Positions 36,401 to 45,004 of a stretch of DNA of 64,000 nt are shown piece by piece. The first letter of the stretch is position 1. Each line of letters opens with the position of its first letter. Source of the stretch: Catonella morbi ATCC 51271 (GTDB lineage: Bacteria > Bacillota > Clostridia > Lachnospirales > Lachnospiraceae); contig NZ_KI535367.1 of NCBI RefSeq assembly GCF_000160035.2, positions 603,606 to 667,605 of the forward strand. The letters run 5' to 3'. A program made the position numbers and the translations under genes. Under the pieces are notes generated by a model. It was not told the DNA's origin, did not search any database, and saw only the letters and a list, made by a program, of their open reading frames with translations.

Positions 36401-38784
36401 ACATTACCTGAAAAAGATTCACCTTCATAAACCAGGTATTTTTTAGAATCTTTTATTTCTGTAAATTCCCAACCGGCAGGAAGACTGTCTTTTATTACAG
36501 TATCTCCGATATATTCACTTATATCATGAATATTGGCCGCATTCACACTGATTCTGTAAATAATGGATCTGTCAGCCCTGTTATATGCTTTATCCTTATT
36601 ATTAATAACTTTCTTAGCAGTCGAATCATAAACATTTTCGTTTACAACATTAAAATCATAGTTATTTGCTGCAAGCTTCTTAGCTGTATCAACAGTTAAT
36701 GCCTGCTTCTCTAACATCCTGCTTCTAAATGCAACCCAGTATGGTGCATTATCTATTATATTATTATTATGTACGAGGTAAGCCTTGTTATAACTTGCCT
36801 CAGAATACTTTGTAAGAAGCAGAGGAGTTATTAATCTTGACTTTATACTGAACTTGTTGTCAATATTTTTATCAAAGCCCCAAACTTCAACTAAGTCTCC
36901 GATATATTTGTTTGTGTCTTTCCTGTAAATTTTGTAGGTTTTGTGGCTTAGATTAGCCGGAGTTACTGAAGTAAATCCGTTGTCCAAGAGTTTATTAAAT
37001 CTGGACTGGTCAGGAATTAATTTTCTCACTTCAACAAGTGATTGTGTATTTACCTCAGTTCCGTTGTCATCCTTAATAGCTAAAACAATGCTGCCATTTC
37101 TGATTTTTTCAATATTAACATCAGGATCAAAAATGAATGCATCATAAGCATAGGTACTATTATCAAATAAACTACTCTTTTTTACTTCTATGTCCCACTG
37201 CTGGTCAAAATTGGTAGAGCCGTTATCTCTCTTAGCTACTTTGGTTATGAGAGCACCTTCACCGACCTTTAATGAGTGGTAAAACCCAAGTTTGGCATCA
37301 GTACCCCAATGCATAACGGCATAGTTATCAAAATCGACTCTTCCTACAATATCATTATTTCCGTTTATTCCTTCTGCTCTGGTGTCTATGCTGACTCTTA
37401 CAGGATAATCTATATTACCTATTTGATATGCATTCTGAGTTGTTGACGGAGCAGGAAGATTCTTTACAAACTCCCAGCTGTTTCCCACCTTCTTTTCAAG
37501 TTTTGCGGATACAAATTTTAGCTGGAAGTTTTCCAGTTTATCTTTCTTCAAAGTGTCAGTCATACGAACATCATTTAAGGCATAACTATTATGATTAAAT
37601 TCAACTTCCCAAACTATATGGTAGCCGTCAGTTCTCTTTTCATACTGAACTCCGTTATAAAACTTTGCTGTCTTTTTACCCCAGTTACCATCCCAGTTCA
37701 GACGATATGTATCACTTCCGGCATACACATTCTGCTCATTATTTACTATAGCCTTATTATCTTTTACGGTTTTTCTAAACTCTTCCTCTGTAAGTTTGGT
37801 GTCAAAGGTAAGAGTAGCAGTATTAGCGCCTGTTGCAGGAAATGTATAGGAGAGCAGTTTGCTTGCAGCATTATAGACATCACCGCTTACGGCATTTCCG
37901 TTAACTTTTAAGGTTCCGCTCTTATATTCTCCTACGTTTTTTAAATCATCGGAGAATTTATATCCGTCAAGACTAGCCCCATTTCTTGTTACAACAACAG
38001 TCCAAGTAACGCTTGGGCTATTAACATTTACAACTCCGGTTTTTTTAACTTGAACCGAACTTGAAGGCTTCACCAGATTATAGGTCTTTCCCAATATGTC
38101 TATTACCTTGTCACCGTTAGGCTTCTGAGTTACAGCATTCTCATCAAGCGCAAAATTAGCCGCAACTTCAGCTTCTACAGCATGTCTTTCACCGTTGTAT
38201 ATAGTATCGCCTTCAAACTTAAAATCAACTACAACCTTTCCGCTTTCTTCCTTGAAGGTTGCCAAGCCTATCTTTAAGCCTTCAATATCTTTAACAACAA
38301 AATTATAAGATTCACCTGATTTCAGTTTTATACCTGAACCAAGCATAATCTTTGCAAAGTCACCGCTGATAACATACTTATTTTCATCCAGCGTAGAAGG
38401 ATCCACATCCTTAAAATCACCTATAACAGGTATTTTAAATTTTAAAGTTACAGATACAGGAAGTTTTAAATCTATCTCGGTGCTATCACCGACAACATTT
38501 CCGTTCTGTACTAAGGTAGTTGTAATACTGTCATGTATGAGTGGCTCAACATCTTTATTTGCTCTTGCATTCAGAGCCATATTAAGCAAATCCTGTGTAA
38601 ACCCGCCATTCCCGTCAGAGCCGGCTGCCGGAGAGGTATTCTGTCCTCCACCGTTTCCCTGCTCTGTAATTCCTATTATGGCATCTTCCGCCCAAGCGCC
38701 AAGTGAGCTGAAATTGGCCAGAACAAGACCAATAACAAGCAGCAGGCTTAACATCCCCGTTTTAAATTTGACGTTTTTCCTCAT
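33481..38784 (-). CDS. Giant LPXTG surface adhesin, paralog 3, with five Cna-B repeats
   Basis: At 1767 residues the largest of the four. Signal peptide (MLSLLLVIGLVLANFSSLGAWA), ~1000-residue ectodomain with the shared block, then five tandem Cna-B/SpaA domains (starting near residues 1038, 1143, 1266, 1380 and 1501). Each carries the Lys-containing first strand (LKLVKAD, FKLIKAS, LDLVKAD, LNLLKAD) and the E-x-x-A-P-x-G-Y turn (LKEKAAPDGY, LKEEAAPNGY, LKEVKAPTGY, LTEEAAPSGY) with the Glu that helps form an internal isopeptide bond. Repeats are separated by a conserved VVFNEK. An Asn/Pro stalk (NPNPNPNPN), the acidic module and LPKTGG at ~1731 follow. Start is fixed by AAAAGGAGAGACTT. The repeat number probably sets how far the tip reaches from the cell. 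Confidence 0.92.
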   Translation of the reverse strand: MRKNVKFKTGMLSLLLVIGLVLANFSSLGAWAEDAIIGITEQGNGGGQNTSPAAGSDGNGGFTQDLLNMALNARANKDVEPLIHDSITTTLVQNGNVVGDSTEIDLKLPVSVTLKFKIPVIGDFKDVDPSTLDENKYVISGDFAKIMLGSGIKLKSGESYNFVVKDIEGLKIGLATFKEESGKVVVDFKFEGDTIYNGERHAVEAEVAANFALDENAVTQKPNGDKVIDILGKTYNLVKPSSSVQVKKTGVVNVNSPSVTWTVVVTRNGASLDGYKFSDDLKNVGEYKSGTLKVNGNAVSGDVYNAASKLLSYTFPATGANTATLTFDTKLTEEEFRKTVKDNKAIVNNEQNVYAGSDTYRLNWDGNWGKKTAKFYNGVQYEKRTDGYHIVWEVEFNHNSYALNDVRMTDTLKKDKLENFQLKFVSAKLEKKVGNSWEFVKNLPAPSTTQNAYQIGNIDYPVRVSIDTRAEGINGNNDIVGRVDFDNYAVMHWGTDAKLGFYHSLKVGEGALITKVAKRDNGSTNFDQQWDIEVKKSSLFDNSTYAYDAFIFDPDVNIEKIRNGSIVLAIKDDNGTEVNTQSLVEVRKLIPDQSRFNKLLDNGFTSVTPANLSHKTYKIYRKDTNKYIGDLVEVWGFDKNIDNKFSIKSRLITPLLLTKYSEASYNKAYLVHNNNIIDNAPYWVAFRSRMLEKQALTVDTAKKLAANNYDFNVVNENVYDSTAKKVINNKDKAYNRADRSIIYRISVNAANIHDISEYIGDTVIKDSLPAGWEFTEIKDSKKYLVYEGESFSGNVYALEGAVKAVKAYEEPTDFTAAVSGRDAKFTFEKLNKPYVILLKAKMTNPAAFANKVGTIPNTAYLTIKGNSIGSSQDVIYDEGSLDKILDSTNINKQFLTWTIEYKPYTFESNEDAYLEDKLGNGLEIRRNKDDGSLSFSNDNYKMFVGHVGSDGKFVKDGELSLEDLKRNLSYNETDRILKIKLPDKEKAYQVIYITDVYNQSVGVRVNNTVTLKQGNKTTHVVKPKEYVIGSGYAGGSSQKFVQFVLHKTNEDGTKNFKDVKFKLTYPEGREDILTTGADGKVKSEKLNYNKVYKLQEIEAPTGYEKDNTVYQIKMNQLTTGFETVILNPSSNVKVENDEIVFKNKKWLSNLKLVKADAADKSETTLAGLSKRLNGAEFTLSRTFNNGVNQVLTQTTANDGTLTFSGLEDGTYKLKEKAAPDGYVPLIGKEYEITVTRGAIGSEVAIKDADANKIKLLDDNKTVAVFNEKVLDFKLIKASLADKNAASVGAIVNRLPGAKFNLTSKSDNTVSYSAITDARGEWIFKNLKTGVYELKEEAAPNGYNALMGTYEVEVTAAAVNILNGNANQIKKLGDTTAVVFNEKQVDSFDLDLVKADISDRNANDLSAINHRLDDAKFSLVLKANPAVSRSAVTVNGKLKFTGVEEGVYTLKEVKAPTGYASLMDEYEITVTPRAVLGTKVAIQNANNNVIKTFGDTIVVFNEKLYDLNLLKADLDVNKDIVTKGGVTLGAIKTTLNGARFRLTLKDNNAVSYVAVTGDNNAPQGSTKFAGLKSGTYVLTEEAAPSGYDSVTNSYTIVVTASAVGSVFEIKDPRAGEIRELDKTVVVFNKKRPGTPAIPGPGPNPNPNPNPNPNPNTPTPNTPTPGGELPRYPQNDFPDPNDPESPDELVAVDDDGTPQGKYIKKKKPNGDNEYIKVSDDDTPQGVKPAKNKLPKTGGSDNTVYYIGGAVLLLLAAGAVVIRRKKKLEK

Positions 38785-38869
38785 AAGTCTCTCCTTTTCT
38801 TAGAATATGTCGGCAATTCCACATTGCCTTCATAGTATATAAACAGAATATATTAATGCATATATAATG

Positions 38870-38898
38870 ATTATATCAGGTTATATCACAGATAGCAA
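38870..38898 (-). promoter_or_regulatory. Promoter of adhesin paralog 3
   Basis: Minus strand TTGCTA (38898-38893), 17-base spacer ending AACCTGA, TATAAT (38875-38870), then CATTA. The block AACCTGATATA(A/C)TCATTA is shared with the promoter of paralog 4. Confidence 0.7.
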
Positions 38899-39085
38899 TT
38901 AGAAAATCCCAAGGAAATTCCTCATTATTTTATGCACAACAACATGATTTTATGAATATTCTCACCATTTTTATCAAAAATCTAATTATCAATTAATAAT
39001 ATTCTGCATAATTTAAATATTTTTATTCTAATTCGTATTTCGTGAAGATGAATTTTTAGACATTTCATCCCACTATATAGGAAAA

Positions 39086-39128
39086 ATGAGCTGTTGTCAT
39101 AACATTTTTCGTTGCAACAACAGCTCAT
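39086..39128 (-). terminator. Terminator of adhesin paralog 4
   Basis: Minus strand ATGAGCTGTTGT...ACAACAGCTCAT perfect 12-bp stem followed by TTTTTCC, 69 bases after the stop codon. Confidence 0.9.
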
Positions 39129-39196
39129 TTCTTTTAAACTTCAGTTATTTTGTATTAATCCAACTTGAACATTGCGTTTTGTGAAGTCGATACAGA

Positions 39197-42100
39197 TTAA
39201 TTATTGTACTTTTTTCTTCTTACAACCACAAAACCTGCCGCAAGCAGGAAGAACATAGCTCCTCCCGCATAATAGACCGTTGTATTTGAACCGCCGGTCT
39301 TAGGAAGTTTATTCTTATCAGATTTCACGCTCTTAGGAGTATTATCCTCATTTACTTTGATATACTCTTCATCTCCCTCAGGTGTCTTCCTCTTTACATA
39401 TTTACCCTTTGGAGTTCCCTGCTCATCAACCGCTACAAACTCATCCGGACTGTTTGGATCATTTGGATCCGGGAAGTTATTTTCAGGATATCTTGGAAGT
39501 TCTCCCTCCGGAGTCGGGGTATCAGTCACCGTTGAAGGATCCGGATTCGGACTTGGACTTGGTGGTACTACCGGCCCCGGATTTGTATTTGGATTAGGAT
39601 TAGTTGGTATTTCCTTCTCGTTAACTACCACAATCGCTCCACCTGATATGCTTATCTTAGATTTATTATCATCTGTTGTAACAAGAGCAAGCTTATCCGC
39701 AGCATTAACTGCACCCGGTGTTACCGTAAACTCAAACTTAAAACCTGCTCCGCTCACAACTTTGTAGTCTGCGGGAGCCTTGGTCTCTTCCAAGATATAA
39801 GTTCCGGCTACGAGATTCTTGAACACAAGCTTACCTTCAGCATTAGTAGCTGCTCCGCTTTCAATAAGCAGATCTGAATTGCCTCCCTGACCTTTCAGTG
39901 TAAGCCTAAACTCTGCCCCCTTAAGGAGCTTTGTCTTATCAGCCTTATCTGCCTTAAATACCTCTAAATCTGTCTTTTCATCAGTTCTGTAGTTATATAC
40001 TCTTAATCCAAGAACATCATCAACTTTTTCAAGCTCACCTTTTATGTCAACAAAGGATACTATGAAACCATCCTCATTTTTCTTAACCTCAAAGGTATAG
40101 GTCTTATCATTTTGAACATAACCTGTAGGAGCCTTGGTCTCCTTTAATGTATATGTTCCCGGAAATAAATCCTTAAATGTAAGCTTGCCGTTATCGGGTG
40201 TCTGAGCCACTGACTTCTGCTTAAACTGAGGATTGTCAGGTCTTGTAAGTTCAAATTCAGCTCCCGCTATAAGCGCTCCCTGTGAACTAACCTTGTAGAT
40301 ATGTACATCAGTTTTCTTAATATTATCCCAGTTTCCTATTCCGCCTGAATTTTTAGCTGTATAAACCTGCTTTACTTCTTCATGTTTAGCCTGTCCGTTT
40401 ACCACGATCTTAACAGTATTACTTATAACATCTCCCTGATTAACTATAAGAGTTGTAACATAAGAAAACTTGTATTCATGCATAGGGTTCTTAAGCTTTA
40501 CCTTAAGTTCCCTTGTGATTTTGTCATAGGAAATAACATTCTCAGCCTTAAGTTCATTGTCTGTATATGTCTTTTCCTTTATCACACCATTATCTTCCCA
40601 CTTTTCTGTAAGAACATAATATCCTCTGTCAAAAGAAAGATTTCCTTCTGCGTCTTTCTTTATTTCCATACCATTTCCTAAGACATCCACAAGCTCAACA
40701 TCCGCACCCGGTCTTGCTACTTCATTCTTTGTGGCCTCAGGCAGATTGTATGGTGAGTATCCTACCGTCCAGGTAAGGTCTTTCACAGAACCGTTTACTA
40801 CATTTTCACCGGAAATCTTAGAAAGGAATTTTGTATCATAGGCAACTTTCTGACTGTCATTTTTGCGCATCTGCCCCAATTGCAATGACGCATTATTTGT
40901 TACATTGCCATCCTTATTTAAAAGCTTTCCATCAGGGCCTGATAAGCCTTCATCTGTCAGTCTTGCCTTAATCAGGATAACATAAGGTCCGTTCAGTTTG
41001 CTAAATTTGAAGACTGCCTTTGTACTATCTGAAGCATTTTCTGTTGTAAAAGCAAGAAACTGCTCCCATTCAGTCTTAGGCAAAGGATTTCCTACCGCCT
41101 CAACAAAGGCTTCATTGCTTGCAAAATCAACATCTGTATTTCCGTCAGGTAAGGTCTTTCCTTTGTATATAAGGAAGTCTTCCGCATCTATCTTGTCAAA
41201 CTTCCAGCCTTTCGGCATTATATCCTGAAGAGAAACATTTTCAATATAATCGTCTATACCTCTTATGCCTTCTGCATTTACACTCAGTCTGTAAAGTATG
41301 GTTCTGTCTGTCTTATTATACGAATCCTTTAATGCACCGTTGCTGTCTGTAGCTGTAGCTATACCGGAGGTGTTCACATTGGCCGCTTCTTTACTGACAG
41401 ATAACTTCTTAGCCGCATCATTGGTTAATACCTGTTTTTTGAACATCCTGCTCTTATAATAAGGCCAGGCATTTGCATAGGTAATCCACTGTTTATCAAC
41501 ACCCTGACTGTTTTTAACCGTTCTTACAAAAACTGCAATATTCATATTACGGCTGTCAGGACTCTGAACAAGCATAAAAGAATTTGTAATCTTAGTTCTA
41601 AAAGTAAAAGTCTGCTTATACTTCTTCCAGGTGCTGCCATCCTCAAAAACTTTTACAGTGCCGTCAGTATTTTTCACCTGCTCATTAAGTTTAATTGCAA
41701 GCAGATGACCTACAGGTTCGTTATTATAACGCAGTTCATATTTGGTAAGCTCCATATTATGCGGATTACCGTTAAATGTGCCTGTTTCAAAACTGCCATC
41801 GACATATACGTTATGTTTTATATTGGTGATAGTTCCTTTAAGGATATCGGCCAGAGTTTTCCCTCCCTGCAATGGCAGAGTTATTTCAACTCCGTTATTA
41901 AAAACCTTAAACTTGGTTGGGTCGGAACTTGAGGTAATAGAATTGGAGTATATTATAGGATCATAAACATAGGTCTGGCCCGGGGTAATTGCATCATTTT
42001 CAACCCCTACTTCCCAAGTGTTCTCATAGCCCACATAATCTTTTCCATCTACCTTTTTACTGTTCTTTACATTCTTCAATATGGAATGGAGAGGTCCTAA

Positions 42101-43663
42101 GTCAACCTGAGCCCAAAGAACTCCGTTTAATGCCTGGTTATCGCCAAAGGCAATCTTTACAATATTCTTAAATGTCATAAGTACAGGCACATCATCTTTG
42201 GATATTCTTGACTTAATTTCAAGCTTTATATCCTCGTTTAATACAGGAATACCCAAATCCGATAATTTGTACTTATGATCCGAAGGCACCTGAAGCGGCT
42301 TACCTTCACCATATTCCTTCAAAAGATTCCAGGTACCTGTTGCACTGTTCCCATTTGAAAGCTTTACATTCACAAATTCAAACTGACTCTGTTTATATAT
42401 ATCAAATGGGGGTTCATCCTCTATAACAACATTATTAAGTTCTTTATCAGTGCCCTTAAATACTATTTCCCAGTCAACATAATAATAATTACTGTCTTCA
42501 TAATGACTACTTCCGTTAGGCTGTTTAACAATTTTTTTTGCACCCCAGTCTGCAATGACATTCACTGTAGCAGAAGCTTTGCCTACTCTATTTTTATCGG
42601 ATATCTTGTCAAAAAGCTCAGCCGTGTTTGTCTTTGTGGTGCCGTTAACCAAATCCCAAGGCTTAAGCCGGGTAGTAAACTCTACTGTAACAGTATCAGA
42701 GGCTCCTGTAGGAATTGCATAGGATATAACAGTACCTGTACTGTCAGCTTCATGATTTCTGTTTAAGATGTTTGGTGCACCTGAATATAATAGGCTTCCG
42801 TTTTTATCCTTAATCTTAAAACTGCCTGCTACATATGGATTCTCGACATGGTTATTTGCGTTTTTATGTCCCATATCGTAGAGGTCATCCACAAATTTGT
42901 ATCCTGCAAGGCTTCCGAAGCTCTGCCCTGATTTCAGGCCTTTGCCCTCTATGGTAACAGTCCAGTTAATCTGTGCTTTATTGTAGTCTACCTTACCGGA
43001 CTTTGTCATTTCTGCTTTGAGTTTCTCTTCTCTCAGTTTAAACGTCTTGCCGAAAAGCTCAATGCTCTGTTCAGGATCTCCCGCTTTAGGAGGATTCTGC
43101 ATATTTTTTAATTCAAGTTCAGCCCAGACGCTTATTTTCATATTACGCCATTGATTTAAGAACTCATCCTCTTTGTCTTTTGCAAAAGAAAGTTCAGCAA
43201 TTATCTCTTCTTCTCCTGCTGTTAAAGGCTTTCTTTTAATGGCAAATTTTCCTATAACAGCACCACTGCCGGACTTAATATCGGTTTCAGTATCTGCTAT
43301 AGTTGCTCCGTTAGGCAGTTTAACCCTGCCCAAAACAAAGTTCGCCTTATCTCCGGACTTTATATATTTATCCTCCGGAATTGCGGCTCCGCCTGCATCA
43401 CCCTTTAAAGGTATAACTATATCTTTAGCGGTTATTTTTACAGGTTCTGTATAATCTATATAGTCATTCGCATTAAGTTCCATTCCCCCTTGCTTTGTAA
43501 TTATGTTTATTACAGGGTTCTTTTCTTTTAAAAGGTCAGTCATATCCCTTCCTTCATTACCACTTTCAGCAAATGCGCCAAGCGGCTTAATGCCGCTAAG
43601 CAAAAAGCCCAAAACCAGTAACAGGCTTAAAGCCGCCTGCTTAACCTTAATTTTCTTCCACAT
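39197..43663 (-). CDS. Giant LPXTG surface adhesin, paralog 4
   Basis: A 1488-residue wall-anchored adhesin. Signal peptide (ALSLLLVLGFLLSGI, cleavage near AFA-E), ectodomain with the shared block (QVLTNDAAKKL, YRLSVNAEG, MPKGWKF), two Cna-B domains (~residues 1150-1240, LKETKAPTGY; ~1260-1370, LEETKAPADY), a short Pro/Asn stalk, the acidic module (RYPENNFPDPNDP...DEQGTPKGKYVKRK) and LPKTGG at ~1453. The ATG at 43663 is chosen for GGGAG 7 bases upstream; an upstream TTG would overlap that site. The locus starts with this gene, which is transcribed first and has its own promoter and terminator. Confidence 0.91.
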   Translation of the reverse strand: MWKKIKVKQAALSLLLVLGFLLSGIKPLGAFAESGNEGRDMTDLLKEKNPVINIITKQGGMELNANDYIDYTEPVKITAKDIVIPLKGDAGGAAIPEDKYIKSGDKANFVLGRVKLPNGATIADTETDIKSGSGAVIGKFAIKRKPLTAGEEEIIAELSFAKDKEDEFLNQWRNMKISVWAELELKNMQNPPKAGDPEQSIELFGKTFKLREEKLKAEMTKSGKVDYNKAQINWTVTIEGKGLKSGQSFGSLAGYKFVDDLYDMGHKNANNHVENPYVAGSFKIKDKNGSLLYSGAPNILNRNHEADSTGTVISYAIPTGASDTVTVEFTTRLKPWDLVNGTTKTNTAELFDKISDKNRVGKASATVNVIADWGAKKIVKQPNGSSHYEDSNYYYVDWEIVFKGTDKELNNVVIEDEPPFDIYKQSQFEFVNVKLSNGNSATGTWNLLKEYGEGKPLQVPSDHKYKLSDLGIPVLNEDIKLEIKSRISKDDVPVLMTFKNIVKIAFGDNQALNGVLWAQVDLGPLHSILKNVKNSKKVDGKDYVGYENTWEVGVENDAITPGQTYVYDPIIYSNSITSSSDPTKFKVFNNGVEITLPLQGGKTLADILKGTITNIKHNVYVDGSFETGTFNGNPHNMELTKYELRYNNEPVGHLLAIKLNEQVKNTDGTVKVFEDGSTWKKYKQTFTFRTKITNSFMLVQSPDSRNMNIAVFVRTVKNSQGVDKQWITYANAWPYYKSRMFKKQVLTNDAAKKLSVSKEAANVNTSGIATATDSNGALKDSYNKTDRTILYRLSVNAEGIRGIDDYIENVSLQDIMPKGWKFDKIDAEDFLIYKGKTLPDGNTDVDFASNEAFVEAVGNPLPKTEWEQFLAFTTENASDSTKAVFKFSKLNGPYVILIKARLTDEGLSGPDGKLLNKDGNVTNNASLQLGQMRKNDSQKVAYDTKFLSKISGENVVNGSVKDLTWTVGYSPYNLPEATKNEVARPGADVELVDVLGNGMEIKKDAEGNLSFDRGYYVLTEKWEDNGVIKEKTYTDNELKAENVISYDKITRELKVKLKNPMHEYKFSYVTTLIVNQGDVISNTVKIVVNGQAKHEEVKQVYTAKNSGGIGNWDNIKKTDVHIYKVSSQGALIAGAEFELTRPDNPQFKQKSVAQTPDNGKLTFKDLFPGTYTLKETKAPTGYVQNDKTYTFEVKKNEDGFIVSFVDIKGELEKVDDVLGLRVYNYRTDEKTDLEVFKADKADKTKLLKGAEFRLTLKGQGGNSDLLIESGAATNAEGKLVFKNLVAGTYILEETKAPADYKVVSGAGFKFEFTVTPGAVNAADKLALVTTDDNKSKISISGGAIVVVNEKEIPTNPNPNTNPGPVVPPSPSPNPDPSTVTDTPTPEGELPRYPENNFPDPNDPNSPDEFVAVDEQGTPKGKYVKRKTPEGDEEYIKVNEDNTPKSVKSDKNKLPKTGGSNTTVYYAGGAMFFLLAAGFVVVRRKKYNN

Positions 43664-43741
43664 AGTTTTCTCCCTTCTCTTCAATATGGTTACTATTTTA
43701 CTATTTTTATCAATAATACCTATAACTTAGATTTATTAATG

Positions 43742-43770
43742 AGTATATCAGGTTACAAAGAACTTGGCAA
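43742..43770 (-). promoter_or_regulatory. Promoter of adhesin paralog 4
   Basis: Minus strand TTGCCA (43770-43765), 17-base spacer ending AACCTGA, TATACT (43747-43742), then CATTA. Nearly the same as the promoter of paralog 3. Confidence 0.7.
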
Positions 43771-43969
43771 TCAAAAAAAAATTTATAATTTGTTATATCT
43801 TTTAGGCATTATTACATCATTACACCATTATTATCGGCATTTTTATCAAAAACTCAATACGTATATCAAATATTTTTACATAAAACAATATTTTTGATAA
43901 ATTTCATTATTCGTGAAACGGTTTCGATTTTGCGTGATATTGAATTTCCCGGTTAACAATAAAGAATCC

Positions 43970-44095
43970 TGTTTACAGGATTCTTCGCCTGCGGCGAGCC
44001 GCATAAGCGACATCTACAATTTCGCCGCAGTGCGATCCCTCGGAGAGCTTTTTATTGACAGGGGAATTTCAAAGAAATTTCCCTGTCAATAAAAA
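43970..44095. repeat. Dispersed structured repeat, copy 2, with a 22-bp hairpin
   Basis: Same plan as copy 1 at 33252: hairpin GAATCCTG-TTTA-CAGGATTC, then CTGCGGCGA...TCGCCGCAG (9-bp perfect stem around GCCGCATAAGCGACA), TCCCTCGGAGAG, and a very strong 22-bp inverted repeat at 44049-44095 with an AAA loop and one mismatch. It lies ~300 bases upstream of adhesin 4, as copy 1 does for adhesin 2, but upstream of the promoters. Function unknown. Confidence 0.65.
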
Positions 44096-44128
44096 TGACC
44101 AATCAACTGTTACTGCTGACCGGTCATT
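44094..44128 (-). terminator. Terminator of the PilZ gene
   Basis: Minus strand AATGACC...GGTCATT stem followed by TTTTATTG, 23 bases after the stop codon; it abuts the 22-bp hairpin of the repeat. Confidence 0.7.
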
Positions 44129-44150
44129 ATTAGTCCTCATTATTTTATTA

Positions 44151-44981
44151 TTACTTCAGTTTTAGCCTACGCTTTTCCATCTGTTTCTCATTTACATACT
44201 TGCTAAGCTCTTCATTGATAGCAAGAAATTTACAGCCAATGGTCCTTCTTTGAATTGTATCAACAACCCTTACCACAATGGCTTTTACAATAAATTCCAC
44301 CTTTTGGTTGACTTTTTCTCCTTTTTCATCCGAAGAGCCGCCATTAATGGCTTCTATAAGAGAAATCTGTTTCTTAAACCTTGCAATATCTTTTTCAATT
44401 TTGCTTTCAGGGGCTCTGCTTACCTGCTTTGTTTTAAACATTTTACAATAATCCGAAAACGTAATAAGAATGTTATCTCCGGGCTCAACAAAGATATACT
44501 TGGGTACGGAAATCCCAATGCCTACTGAGCTGACATCTCTGATAGTTGCCTTATTCAGTGCTTCTTCATTTCTAAACTTTATGTAACAGTCATTTGTCAC
44601 AGATACCCTAAAGCTGTTTCTTCTATTAAAGGGCTGTACATCATTATCCGAAACTATCAGATGTGCAGGTCCGTATTTACCTAAATTAATCCTGTAAACC
44701 TTTACCTCCATCCATTCGTATGGCTTTGAATCCTGAATTCCCATGAGGTTGCAGACTATTTCATCATTATCAAAGTTTAGCGGCCTACCGTTAAAAGTAA
44801 ACATTTCAGAAACTATGTATTTTGAAAATCTGATTTGATTTTTTTCCAAAAAATCAGAAATTTCGTTTCTATCATTAGGATAATAGATTCCGGCTACTTT
44901 GGACGTAAATTCAGCCGTTTTAGCCCCAAAACATGCTGTGAGCCTTAGCTCACAGCCTTCTATTAACTGATCAATAAACAT
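44151..44981 (-). CDS. PilZ-domain c-di-GMP-binding protein (YcgR-like)
   Basis: A 276-residue cytosolic protein. The C-terminal half is a PilZ domain with both ligand motifs: RRNSFR (RxxxR) near residue 119 and DVSSVGIGI (D/NxSxxG) near 149. The N-terminal ~110 residues match the YcgR-type N-terminal beta barrel (YPNDRNEISDFLEKN, WMEVKVYRI). YcgR proteins bind c-di-GMP and slow flagella; no flagellar genes are seen here, and the gene sits just upstream of the adhesin array. Together with the GGDEF enzyme at 19.8 kb it shows c-di-GMP signalling is active in this organism. Confidence 0.85.
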   Translation of the reverse strand: MFIDQLIEGCELRLTACFGAKTAEFTSKVAGIYYPNDRNEISDFLEKNQIRFSKYIVSEMFTFNGRPLNFDNDEIVCNLMGIQDSKPYEWMEVKVYRINLGKYGPAHLIVSDNDVQPFNRRNSFRVSVTNDCYIKFRNEEALNKATIRDVSSVGIGISVPKYIFVEPGDNILITFSDYCKMFKTKQVSRAPESKIEKDIARFKKQISLIEAINGGSSDEKGEKVNQKVEFIVKAIVVRVVDTIQRRTIGCKFLAINEELSKYVNEKQMEKRRLKLK

Positions 44982-45004
44982 CCGGTCCTCGCATAATATA
45001 GAGA

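Noticed and set aside
32942-44150. c-di-GMP riboswitches before the adhesin genes
   Set aside because: I looked because GGDEF and PilZ genes are in the window. None of the leaders shows the GEMM core, and the structured repeats lie upstream of the promoters.
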